A DNA stretch of 64,000 bases, from assembly GCF_900111825.1 (NCBI RefSeq), contig NZ_FOJM01000007.1, forward strand, positions 213,669-277,668. Direction: 5' to 3'. The position numbers were made by a program, and so were the translations under genes. The number at the start of each line of letters is the position of its first letter. The stretch's first letter is position 1. A model generated the notes under the pieces. It did no database searches, was not told the origin of the DNA, and worked only from the letters and a program-made list of their open reading frames with translations. Below are positions 1 through 7,636 of this stretch, piece by piece. The stretch is from Pedobacter suwonensis (GTDB taxonomy: Bacteria > Bacteroidota > Bacteroidia > Sphingobacteriales > Sphingobacteriaceae).

Positions 1-1484
1 CTGAAGTCGTCTTCATCTTCTTCTTCATCAAATTCGGCATTAAATAAACTGCCAAACATATCAGAGAAGCCGAAGCCGCCATTTAAAAAGTTTTTGCTCA
101 GTTGTGAATATTCAGCTAAACCATGTAACACGAATTCCATTAAAAGTAAAGTTTGGTTCTCACTTAGCTTAGGATGAAACTTTTTTACCAGATCGTATAA
201 ACCTGGTACAAGCATCAGCGCTTTTTTGTATTGTACATTTGTTAAAGCATCCGTAACATCAATATTATTACCATCAGTAAACCATTCGGTTACTTCGGTA
301 TATGGATTAGCCGTTTTTGTTTTCTTTGCTTTTTCGGGGTCGGGGAAATACCGTGCAAATAAGGTTTTGACAGCTTTGCCGATTAATGTTGTGGCTACAT
401 GTGCGGGCCCTTCTAATTCACCTTCATAAACCAATTCTATCTTACCGGTTATGGCCGGGATAACTCCTGCAAAGTCAGATAAACGTACAAATGTGTTTTT
501 ATCGCCGGAAATCAGCATTCTTCTTTCAGCGGTGCTGATTAAATTTTCATAAGCGGAGATGGTCAACCTGGCCGATACACCCGATTTTTGGTCGATATAT
601 TCACTTTTACGCGCTTCAAAAGCAATTTGCTCTATCAGGTCTTTCACCAATCCATCGGCTTCTATGCTGGTCCGCTGATCAGCCGTTAATTTTGCTTCCT
701 GAAAAGTAATCTTGCGTGAAATTTCGACCGTTTTTGGATAATGAGTTAAAATCTGGCTTTCGATCCTGTCCTTTAACGGTGTAACAATACTTCCGCGGTT
801 GGTATAATCTTCCGGATTTGCTGTAAAAACAAACTGGATATCCAGCGGCAAACGCAATTTAAAGCCACGGATCTGAATATCTTTTTCCTGCAGCATGTTG
901 AACAATGCCACCTGGATACGTGCCTGTAAATCGGGTAGTTCGTTAATTACAAATATACTGCGGTGTGCACGCGGAATCAATCCAAAGTGGATTACGCGCT
1001 CATCGTTATAAGTCAACTTCAAGGTCGCCGCCTTAATGGGGTCAACATCGCCGATTAAATCTGCAACGGTAACGTCCGGTGTGGCCAGTTTTTCTGTATA
1101 TCGTTCACTTCGGTGCAACCAGGCAATTTCGGTATCATCACCCTTAGTGGCAATCTCATTTTTTGCATACCAGGAAATTGGATTTAATGGGTCATCGAAA
1201 ATCTCGCTTCCTGCTACATAGGGTACGTATTCATCCAGCAAGTTTACCATTAAACGTGCAATACGTGTTTTTGCCTGTCCGCGTAAACCTAAAAGTAAAA
1301 TGTTATGACGCGATAAAATGGCCGTTTGCAGCTCAGGAATTACTGTTTCATCATAGCCGATAATGCCTTCAAACTCCGCTTTTTTGTCGCGTAAAACTTT
1401 GATCAGATTTTCCCTGAGTTCTTCTTTTACTGATCGTGATGTATATCCTGTAGTTTTTAACTGGCCTAATGTTGTGTTTTGCAT
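1..1484 (-). CDS. MoxR/magnesium-chelatase-like AAA+ ATPase, partial
   Basis: This gene starts at the ATG at 1484 and stays open to the left edge, so at least 494 residues are present and the C-terminus is missing. Near residues 66-73 is a Walker A variant (GLRGQAKT), followed by a Walker B-like stretch (SIFVINELPDL) and an AAA lid region ending in conserved arginines. The visible C-terminal part becomes very acidic (NAEFDEEEDEDDF). Members of this family work as chaperone-like ATPases, typically with a VWA-domain partner, and such a partner lies directly upstream on the same strand at 1644-2741. Annotation pipelines often call these proteins 'sigma 54-interacting' or 'magnesium chelatase', but nothing here points to pigment synthesis. 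The client is unknown. Confidence 0.85.
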   Translation of the reverse strand, partial: MQNTTLGQLKTTGYTSRSVKEELRENLIKVLRDKKAEFEGIIGYDETVIPELQTAILSRHNILLLGLRGQAKTRIARLMVNLLDEYVPYVAGSEIFDDPLNPISWYAKNEIATKGDDTEIAWLHRSERYTEKLATPDVTVADLIGDVDPIKAATLKLTYNDERVIHFGLIPRAHRSIFVINELPDLQARIQVALFNMLQEKDIQIRGFKLRLPLDIQFVFTANPEDYTNRGSIVTPLKDRIESQILTHYPKTVEISRKITFQEAKLTADQRTSIEADGLVKDLIEQIAFEARKSEYIDQKSGVSARLTISAYENLISTAERRMLISGDKNTFVRLSDFAGVIPAITGKIELVYEGELEGPAHVATTLIGKAVKTLFARYFPDPEKAKKTKTANPYTEVTEWFTDGNNIDVTDALTNVQYKKALMLVPGLYDLVKKFHPKLSENQTLLLMEFVLHGLAEYSQLSKNFLNGGFGFSDMFGSLFNAEFDEEEDEDDF

Positions 1485-1497
1485 CTTTTTAATTGGG

Positions 1498-1647
1498 TTT
1501 AAGGCATAGGGTTTAAGGTATAAGGTTTGCAAGTGCACAAGCCTCTTACATATATCTATCTTCCTTTTTAATATTTTATGGTTGATCTGGGCAGGACCTG
1601 GCAATGGGTTTTACCTTAAGCCTTATGCCTTTTACCTTCAACCTTAC
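1498..1647. repeat. Imperfect inverted repeat of reiterated words between the VWA and ATPase genes
   Basis: The left arm (about 1498-1530) repeats words such as TTTAAGGCATAGGG and TTTAAGGTATAAGG. The right arm (about 1611-1647) repeats their complements, such as ACCTTAAGCC and TTATGCCTTTTACC. The transcript of the two-gene operon could fold into a long imperfect hairpin here. Similar hairpins made of other words occur elsewhere in the window. Confidence 0.55.
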
Positions 1648-2741
1648 TTAACTGTTTTTCTTCTGTTTTTAATGTAATCTTCAAAAATGTATTCGCCCAA
1701 ACCATTTAGAGAGCTATAAAAAGCCCTGCCGCCATTAATTTCGGTAAACTGCCGAACAAACTGTTGCAGGTAAGGATCTTTGGCAATCATAAATGTTGTA
1801 ATCGGGATCTTCAGCCGCTTACATTGAGCTGCCATATTTAAGGTTTTGTTGATGACCTTCCTATCCAAACCCATGCTGTTTTTATAGTATCTGCCATTTT
1901 CCTTCAGGCAGGTTGGTTTTCCATCGGTAATCATGAAAATCTGTTTATTATGGGTTTTCCTCCGGCGGAGTAAATCCGCAGCCAATTCCAATCCTGCATA
2001 CGTATTGGTGTGGTAAGGTCCAACCTGCAGATAAGGCAAGTCTTTAACGCTGATGGGCCAGGCATCATTTCCGAAAACCACGATATCTAAAGTATCCTTC
2101 GGGTATTTCGTTTTAATCAGCTCGGCTAAAGCCATGGCGACTTTTTTTGCAGGTGTTATCCGGTCTTCACCATATAAAATCATGGAGTGCGAAATATCGA
2201 TCATCAATACCGTAGCAGTTAAGGTTTTGAAATCCTTTTCCTCTACTTCCAGATCACGGTCAGTTAAAGTGAAATCGCCAATGCCATGGTTAATCTGTGC
2301 ATTTTGTATCGAAGCGGTCATGTCGATCTGATCCAGGCTGTCACCAAAATTATATTCCCGTCTGTCGGCATTTTTTTCCTCACCAATTCCAGACTGATTA
2401 CTGTTGTGGTTACCGCGACCAGATTTTTTGAGCTTGCCGAAAATCTCGTCTAAGGCCGATTTTCGGATGGTCTGTTCTGTTTTAGCAGTAATTTTAAATG
2501 CTCCGGATTGATTGTCTTCCGTCAGGTAACCTTTATCTTTCAGGTCGTCGATAAAATTACCGATACCGTAATCGTTATTGGTTAGTTTGTATTGTTTGTC
2601 GAGTTCGTTCAGCCAGCTTAACGCCTCTGCTGCGTCTCCCGCTGTATAATTAAGCAGTTCGCTAAATAATTTCAGCAACTCATCAAACCCGCCCTTCGGC
2701 GCATCGCCCGGCTTATAATCAGAAAAACGAAAACCTCTCAT
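1644..2741 (-). CDS. VWA-domain protein, partner of the MoxR-like ATPase
   Basis: A 365-residue protein with an N-terminal charged helical region and a C-terminal von Willebrand A domain. The metal-ion-dependent adhesion site is visible: D182-x-S184-x-S186 (DISHS), T247 in HTNTYAG and D273 in ITDGK. No signal peptide or membrane helix is present, so it is expected in the cytoplasm. It precedes the AAA+ gene by about 160 bases on the same strand, the usual MoxR-VWA pairing in which the ATPase remodels targets selected by the VWA protein. The biological target is not evident. Confidence 0.85.
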   Translation of the reverse strand: MRGFRFSDYKPGDAPKGGFDELLKLFSELLNYTAGDAAEALSWLNELDKQYKLTNNDYGIGNFIDDLKDKGYLTEDNQSGAFKITAKTEQTIRKSALDEIFGKLKKSGRGNHNSNQSGIGEEKNADRREYNFGDSLDQIDMTASIQNAQINHGIGDFTLTDRDLEVEEKDFKTLTATVLMIDISHSMILYGEDRITPAKKVAMALAELIKTKYPKDTLDIVVFGNDAWPISVKDLPYLQVGPYHTNTYAGLELAADLLRRRKTHNKQIFMITDGKPTCLKENGRYYKNSMGLDRKVINKTLNMAAQCKRLKIPITTFMIAKDPYLQQFVRQFTEINGGRAFYSSLNGLGEYIFEDYIKNRRKTVK

Positions 2742-3116
2742 GTGTTTGTATTAACGATTTATCGAAGATAAAAGTTTCGCTTTGTTTTAATTTAAGCGCG
2801 GTGTCATATTTGGAATGAAGCCAAAAGGTAAAAGCTGAAAGATTAAAGCACAGCTATGCTAAAAATTTGTAAACTGAAAAGTGTCCACTGCCAACTGAAA
2901 ATTGCAGGTTTCAAACTAGTTTGGGCGTTTCACCAAGCTGCGCAAGGGTCGGGCTTTTCAGGGCTACGCTTCGCTTCGGTACCGGTAAAGAACCGGCACT
3001 GAACCCTTACAATCCCTAACGCAAATGCCATCGGTACAAATTGAAAGATGAACTGGAATCTGAAAACTGTCAACTGAAAACTGAAAACTGTCAACTGTCA
3101 ACTGGAAGCAGAATGT
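2742..3116. repeat. Gene-free region with reiterated AACTGAAAACTG words and one structured element
   Basis: No gene was found in these 375 bases. Two clusters of the words CAACTGAAAACTG and CTGTCAACTG lie at about 2868-2905 and 3049-3106 in the same orientation. Between them, 2925-3022 can fold into nested stems: GCGTT 2925-2929 with AACGC 3018-3022, AAGGGT 2944-2949 with ACCCTT 3003-3008, and CCGGT 2982-2986 with ACCGG 2992-2996. Elements with a similar inner hairpin recur in the 295-bp array near 39000 and near 60868. Confidence 0.6.
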
Positions 3117-3998
3117 TTATTCGAGCGACATATGATAAATTTTTTTATTATACTCAGGATTTGCCCCGGGCTGTGAAGCTACAAAAGCGCCAACCTTACA
3201 GGCATTGTCCAAAGTGGTTTCCATCGGATAACCTTGCAGATAACAGGCAATAAAGGTGGCTAAAAAAGCGTCACCAGCGCCAACTGTATCAGCTACCTGC
3301 ACTTTATAACCTGCATGTTTGAATAATTTGCCTTCCTTTAATACACAAGCACCCTTATCGCCAAGTGTAAGGCAAATGATTCCGATATCAAACTGAGTTG
3401 AAAGCTGTTTTAATAATTGTTCGTCAGTATTGCCTGTTAAACCAAACGATTCTTGTACCCAAACCAGCTCATCTTCATTTATTTTCAGGATATCTGCTTT
3501 TGCCAAAAGCGCTCCGATTAATTCTTTCGAATAAAATGGCGCCCGGAGGTTGATATCGAATATTTTAATCTTGGCATTTTCTAAAAGTGCCAGGATGGCT
3601 TCTCTTGATTTTTCTTCCCGGCAGGTTAAGCTGCAATATACTAATGCATCAGCCTGTTTTACAGCCTTAGTGTTATCATCAGTAACTTTGATATCATCCC
3701 ATGCTACAGGCTTTTTTATGGTGTAAGTAGCCTGATGGTTTTCATCTAGTTGCACCACAACCGTACTGGTGGGTAACTCGGTGTGAATTTGGATCAGATC
3801 AGTTGCAAAGTGGTTACCGGTTAGAAAACTAAGAAGTGCTCTGCCATTTTCGTCATTGCCCACTGCGCTGATAAATTGGCTCTCCATACCTTGCTTGTGC
3901 AAATTGAGCGCAACATTCATGCTAGAGCCGCCAGCTTTTTTCCCTTCTGGGAAAACATCCCAGAGTATTTCACCAATTGTAATTACTTTATTTTGCAT
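3117..3998 (-). CDS. PfkB-family carbohydrate kinase (fructokinase-like)
   Basis: A 293-residue soluble kinase of the ribokinase/PfkB fold. Visible are the N-terminal GGSSMNVA substrate-binding stretch (residues 23-30) and the C-terminal PfkB signature DTVGAGDAF with the catalytic base D243. It transfers phosphate from ATP to a sugar hydroxyl. Fructose is the most likely substrate from overall resemblance to bacterial fructokinases, but specificity cannot be read from motifs. It is divergent from the DUF4440 gene at 4092, with a 93-base shared promoter region. The gene is full length for the family. Confidence 0.85.
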   Translation of the reverse strand: MQNKVITIGEILWDVFPEGKKAGGSSMNVALNLHKQGMESQFISAVGNDENGRALLSFLTGNHFATDLIQIHTELPTSTVVVQLDENHQATYTIKKPVAWDDIKVTDDNTKAVKQADALVYCSLTCREEKSREAILALLENAKIKIFDINLRAPFYSKELIGALLAKADILKINEDELVWVQESFGLTGNTDEQLLKQLSTQFDIGIICLTLGDKGACVLKEGKLFKHAGYKVQVADTVGAGDAFLATFIACYLQGYPMETTLDNACKVGAFVASQPGANPEYNKKIYHMSLE

Positions 3999-4091
3999 AG
4001 TAGATTTATAGAGCTGTAAATAAAGAATTTTTACCCATGGAACAAAATAATTTGTTTCATATCTTTAATTTTTACGTTAACTTCAATAATC

Positions 4092-4517
4092 ATGAAAAAA
4101 ATACTTTTAATTGCACTAATTTTTACCTCTCTTGGCGCTTTTGCTCAAAATTCGAAAGATAAGCAGGCCATACTTAATCTTCTTGAAAGGCAGCGTACCG
4201 ATTGGAACAAAGGCGATGTCGAAGCCTTTATGCAAGGTTATGAAAAATCGGATAGTTTGCTTTTTGTTGGTAAAAGCGGACCGACTTACGGCTGGCAAAA
4301 AACATTGGATAATTATAAAAAGGGTTATCCTGATAAATCTGCCATGGGGTTTTTGGTGTTTGGCATAAAAAAGGTCAATTTTTTGAGGCCTGATCTGGCT
4401 TTTGTACTCGGCAGCTGGAATGTAAAACGTGAAAAGGATGAACTTAAGGGATATTTTACCTTATTGATTAAAAAAATTAAGGGCGAATGGAAAGTAATTG
4501 TTGATCATAGTAGCTAA
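4092..4517 (+). CDS. Secreted DUF4440/SnoaL-like (NTF2-fold) protein
   Basis: A 141-residue protein with a clear signal peptide (MKKILLIALIFTSLGAFAQ) and a mature NTF2-like domain containing the pattern ILNLLERQRTDWNKGD and a C-terminal GEWKVIVDHSS, typical of DUF4440. Such proteins form a cone-shaped pocket and are often annotated as nuclear transport factor 2 family proteins. No catalytic residue can be assigned. A TATCTTTA box at about 4063 resembles the Bacteroidota -7 element and would fit a promoter 20-30 bases upstream of the ATG. Confidence 0.75.
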   Translation: MKKILLIALIFTSLGAFAQNSKDKQAILNLLERQRTDWNKGDVEAFMQGYEKSDSLLFVGKSGPTYGWQKTLDNYKKGYPDKSAMGFLVFGIKKVNFLRPDLAFVLGSWNVKREKDELKGYFTLLIKKIKGEWKVIVDHSS

Positions 4518-4573
4518 GTACGGAAGAAGTAAGATGTAAAATGGAGGCCAAGTTGCGTTGGTAATAAAAATTT

Positions 4574-4620
4574 CCCAGGGGTCGTCATTTCGAGCGGAGT
4601 GCAATCGAGAATCCGGATGC
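4574..4620. repeat. Dispersed GTCATTTCGAGCGGAG repeat fragment
   Basis: The stretch from about 4581 (GTCGTCATTTCGAGCGGAGT) to 4612 resembles an intergenic repeat often seen in Bacteroidota. A related, inverted and diverged copy ending in CGAAATGAC is found near 18541-18630 of this window. It carries no gene. Confidence 0.45.
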
Positions 4621-4661
4621 TCTTTACAGGAGCTGAATCATAAGTGAAATTATCATCATTA

Positions 4662-5064
4662 TAGTCCCCGTTTGTAACGGGGATTCGGGAGATTAGCATT
4701 TTACAAATGCGAAAGGGAATAATTTTTAAGGCGATACAATCGCCATTCTCGCGCATCCCGATTGCAAATCGGGACGATTTCGTGTTCGTCTAACTTACAA
4801 TCTATTTAATAACAATTTATCTGCAACTAATTGGCGGATTATATATATGAGCCAATAGTCCTCGTTTGTTGGCGGGGATTCGGGAGATTAGCACTTTCAA
4901 ATGCGAAAGGGAGTCATTTTAAGGCGATACAATCGCCATTCCCTTTATAGTCCCCGTTTGTAACGGGGATTCGGGAGATTAGCATTTTCAAATGCGAAAG
5001 GGAGTCATTTTTAAGGCGATACAATCGCCATTCTCGCGCATCCCGATTGCAAATCGGGACGATT
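4662..5064. repeat. REP-like cluster: three units of four consecutive hairpins
   Basis: Two full units (4662-4778 and 4947-5064) and one shorter unit (4856-4945) are present. A full unit contains four palindromes in the same order: CCCCGTTTGTAACGGGG, GCATTTT/AAATGC, GGCGATACAATCGCC and TCCCGATTGCAAATCGGGA. The middle unit lacks the last palindrome. The layout fits REP/BIME-type elements mobilised by RAYT transposases in other bacteria, but no RAYT gene is in this window. Confidence 0.75.
4795..4842 (-). pseudogene. Duplicated 3'-end scrap of the sugar acetyltransferase gene
   Basis: Read on the minus strand, this stretch encodes IIRQLVADKLLLNRL and a stop. It aligns with the C-terminus of the acetyltransferase at 5067 (IIRQLTDADKDYYYKDFKLGE). 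DNA just after the stop is also alike (AAGTTAGACGAA versus AAGTTAGGCGAA). It sits between two REP units in the same relative position as the intact gene's end. It is a remnant of an older duplication, not a functional gene. Confidence 0.7.
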
Positions 5065-5066
5065 CT

Positions 5067-5681
5067 CTATTCGCCTAACTTAAAATCCTTGTAATAATAA
5101 TCTTTATCTGCATCTGTTAGCTGGCGGATTATCCTGCATGGGTTCCCCGCAGCAAAAACGTTATCCGGAATATCTCTGGTAACAATACTTCCAGATCCGA
5201 TGACCACATTAGAACCTATTTTAACGCCCGGATTAATGACTACATTTCCGCCGATCCAAACACTATTACCAATGGTAATTTCTTGTGCCCATTCGTATTC
5301 CTGATCACGTAAATAAGCATGGATTGGATGCCCGGCAGTATATATGGCTACATTTGGTGCAATAAAAACGTTGTTGCCTATACTTACTTTGGCACAATCT
5401 AAAATAACGAGGTTAAAATTGGCGTAAAAATTATCTCCAATTTCAATGTTATAACCATAATCGCATCTGAAGGGTGGTTCCACATAAAACATCCTTTCGG
5501 TTTTGCCGAATAGCCTTTTTAGTAATTCCTTGCGTTGTTTAATGAATTTGGGAGCCAGGTGATTAAACTCATAAACCAGTTCCCGGGCTTTTAATCTTTC
5601 TTTTGCCAGTTCGGCATCACCCGCCTGATAAGCTTGGCCACTCAGCATTTTTTGTTTTTCAGTAAGTTTATTGGTGTTCAT
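5067..5681 (-). CDS. Maltose/galactoside O-acetyltransferase-like left-handed beta-helix protein
   Basis: With the ATG at 5681 the protein has 204 residues and begins MNTNKLTEKQKMLSGQAYQAGD, the standard N-terminus of the Mac family; an upstream in-frame start at 5720 would add 13 residues with no family support. After the Mac N-terminal helices come hexapeptide repeats (for example IGNNVFIAPNVAIYTAGHP and IGGNVVINPGVKIGSNVVIG). The catalytic histidine is expected in TAGHPIHA. It acetylates a sugar or nucleotide-sugar hydroxyl from acetyl-CoA as a trimer. The 3' end abuts the REP cluster and is partly duplicated downstream. Confidence 0.85.
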   Translation of the reverse strand: MNTNKLTEKQKMLSGQAYQAGDAELAKERLKARELVYEFNHLAPKFIKQRKELLKRLFGKTERMFYVEPPFRCDYGYNIEIGDNFYANFNLVILDCAKVSIGNNVFIAPNVAIYTAGHPIHAYLRDQEYEWAQEITIGNSVWIGGNVVINPGVKIGSNVVIGSGSIVTRDIPDNVFAAGNPCRIIRQLTDADKDYYYKDFKLGE

Positions 5682-5723
5682 TGCTAATCTGATTTTTATT
5701 CCGCTAAAGTGTTTTCGCAATAA

Positions 5724-5760
5724 TAATAAAAAACGGGACTATCATTTACCGATGTCCCGT
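5724..5760 (-). terminator. Rho-independent terminator of the 5783-6661 gene
   Basis: On the minus strand ACGGGAC (5754-5760) pairs with GTCCCGT (5733-5739) and is followed by TTTTTTATTATT. It lies 23 bases after the stop of the cupin-like gene and ahead of the acetyltransferase gene. Confidence 0.75.
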
Positions 5761-5782
5761 TGTATTTTAATTTTTTTTAATT

Positions 5783-6661
5783 TTACGGCTTGCCTTTCGC
5801 CAAAGCCTTCTCGGCTATTTTAACCGCTCTTTTCTCTCTCCAATGGGCATATTTTTCTTTGAAAGTCATTTTAATCAGACTGTCAATGGCACCATGGGTA
5901 AATAAACTCCAAACACTGGCGATTTTACGTGTAATGGATTGATCCCAGGCCCTTAAGCTTAGCGAAAATGAACCGTCTACATATTTCATCCAGTGCCACA
6001 TTCCGGTTGGCATAAATAACGTATCGCCGTGTTCTAAAAACACTTCATAACCTTCAACACCATTTAGTGCCGGGAATTTCTTAAAATCCGGGTTGGCCAC
6101 ATCGTAATCTTCCAAAGCATAAGTTGCATTTGGCAGGCAATACAGCCTGTCTTTCCATTTATAATCGAATAAGATGATGTGCTTTCTGCCGCCAAAGTGT
6201 GTGTGGAAAATATGCGGTAAATCGATATCGTAATGCAAAAAGGTTACCGAGTTAGAACCGCCGAAAAACATTGCAGGCATGCTTTCTATAAAGCCACCCA
6301 TTAAATCTTTGGGGATTTTAACATCATTAATTAAACTGGGTACTTTTTTAAACAGATTAAAAAAGAATATGCGCAGCTCAGTTGGTTCCCGTTTGATCAG
6401 GTCAAGGTAATCGCCAAATTTCATGTGTGCGGTTGCCGCATTAATCGGCTTTGACGGATCTGCCTTAGAGTTATCGTAAAGCGGCACCTCGAGTTCTCCA
6501 CCAATTTCCTTTAAATATTCAGTCGTCCATTTCTCTCTGGCAGGCCAATCTTTGGTTAGGCCTCTGATTACTAACGGACGTTTAGTTTTCAGATAATTTT
6601 TCTTAAAATCTTCGGGAGTGATGCTCTCAACGATATCAACAGGTTTTAAAATGAAACTCAT
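5783..6661 (-). CDS. JmjC/cupin-like Fe(II)/2-oxoglutarate-type oxygenase, paralogue 1
   Basis: A 292-residue cupin_8/JmjC-like protein. The iron triad is visible: H143-x-D145 in FLHYDID and H223 in GMWHWMKY; K160 in GGRKH is placed to bind 2-oxoglutarate. The N-terminal RPLVIRGL and the LYDNSKADPSKPIN segment are typical of the family. Relatives hydroxylate protein side chains or small molecules. It is about two-thirds identical by eye to the paralogue at 7637-8518, and the DUF3050 gene lies between the two on the same strand. No signal peptide is seen, so it should act in the cytoplasm. Confidence 0.8.
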   Translation of the reverse strand: MSFILKPVDIVESITPEDFKKNYLKTKRPLVIRGLTKDWPAREKWTTEYLKEIGGELEVPLYDNSKADPSKPINAATAHMKFGDYLDLIKREPTELRIFFFNLFKKVPSLINDVKIPKDLMGGFIESMPAMFFGGSNSVTFLHYDIDLPHIFHTHFGGRKHIILFDYKWKDRLYCLPNATYALEDYDVANPDFKKFPALNGVEGYEVFLEHGDTLFMPTGMWHWMKYVDGSFSLSLRAWDQSITRKIASVWSLFTHGAIDSLIKMTFKEKYAHWREKRAVKIAEKALAKGKP

Positions 6662-6790
6662 GCTTTTAAAAATCGGTTATTTGTGCCGAACAACAAATGT
6701 GTAAATTTTATTTTATAAAATTGTTGTTAACAGCTAAATGTGACTAAAATCACGTAATCTAAAATTAGTAAATACTTAACAATTTAATAA

Positions 6791-7576
6791 TTAAGCCTCC
6801 ACTTTATTTTTGATCATTTCGGCATAGGCAGCGTCCCACAGTTCGATCCTTTTTTGTAGCGCCATTTTTGCAGTTTCTTCGGCTTCTGTCCAAAATGATT
6901 CATCTTTTTCACAAAGCTTCTCCGTCATACTGAGCGCTAAATGGCTGTGGTGGTCACCATCTACTTCTATATGGCGCTCCAGGTAATATTTAAAGATCGA
7001 AACCTGTTCAGGCTGGGTACTATTCAAGTCATTTACCAAGCTAAAAAACATGTTTGGTATTAAATCCTCACGGCCAAAAGTGAAACTCGCTGCCTGTAAA
7101 TGGGTTTTTCCACTATTAATGGTTTCGAAAGTTGCATTCACAAAATCCCTTGCACTTGCTGGTGCCCCGGCGATTTCAAAAGCCTCATCGAAGCTTTTTC
7201 CGTTTTTCAGTTCTGCCAAAAAGATCTGGATAGGTTTAGTATTTGCATTACATTGTTCCATGGCATTCAGATAGAGTTCAAAGTGGCTTTTTATGTTTCC
7301 ATCAGCATCCACATCCGATTCTTCTCCCGCAACAATTTCATTGATCAGTTGCCGGGTAACGGGATCGCCTACCGGGAACCAGGGTAAGTTTGTGCAGGTT
7401 AAATTTATCTGTAAGGATTTAAGCAGCGACATAAAATCCCAAACTGCAAAAATATGGTGTTCCATAAAAATGCGGAGATCTTCCACCTCATTAATCGCCG
7501 AGTATACTTTATGGTTGATAATCTCTTGCCTAAGCGGCTCAATTTCTTTTTGGATTTTTAGAATATTGGAATGCAT
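6791..7576 (-). CDS. DUF3050 heme-oxygenase-fold (HDO-like) protein
   Basis: A 261-residue helical protein matching DUF3050, with the typical FMEHHIFAVWDFMSLLK stretch (residues 37-53, E39, H40, H41). A late helix carries H202-x3-D206-x2-H209 (HIEVDGDH), the spacing found in heme-oxygenase-like diiron proteins such as CADD and UndA. E100 and E170 are further possible ligands. This suggests a non-heme di-metal oxygenase or oxidase; the substrate is unknown. It lies between two JmjC-like genes on the same strand, with gaps of 129 and 60 bases. Confidence 0.75.
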   Translation of the reverse strand: MHSNILKIQKEIEPLRQEIINHKVYSAINEVEDLRIFMEHHIFAVWDFMSLLKSLQINLTCTNLPWFPVGDPVTRQLINEIVAGEESDVDADGNIKSHFELYLNAMEQCNANTKPIQIFLAELKNGKSFDEAFEIAGAPASARDFVNATFETINSGKTHLQAASFTFGREDLIPNMFFSLVNDLNSTQPEQVSIFKYYLERHIEVDGDHHSHLALSMTEKLCEKDESFWTEAEETAKMALQKRIELWDAAYAEMIKNKVEA

Positions 7577-7590
7577 ATGTTGGATAGGTG

Positions 7591-7635
7591 AATGACTGAA
7601 TATTTGAAACTTTAAGATAAATTGATTCAGTCATT
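7591..7635. repeat. 11-bp perfect inverted repeat between cupin paralogue 2 and DUF3050
   Basis: AATGACTGAAT (7591-7601) is complementary to ATTCAGTCATT (7625-7635). It occupies almost the whole gap between the stop at 7637 and the start at 7576 on the minus strand. There is no T tract, so it looks like an intercistronic hairpin rather than a terminator. Confidence 0.6.
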
Positions 7636-7636
7636 A

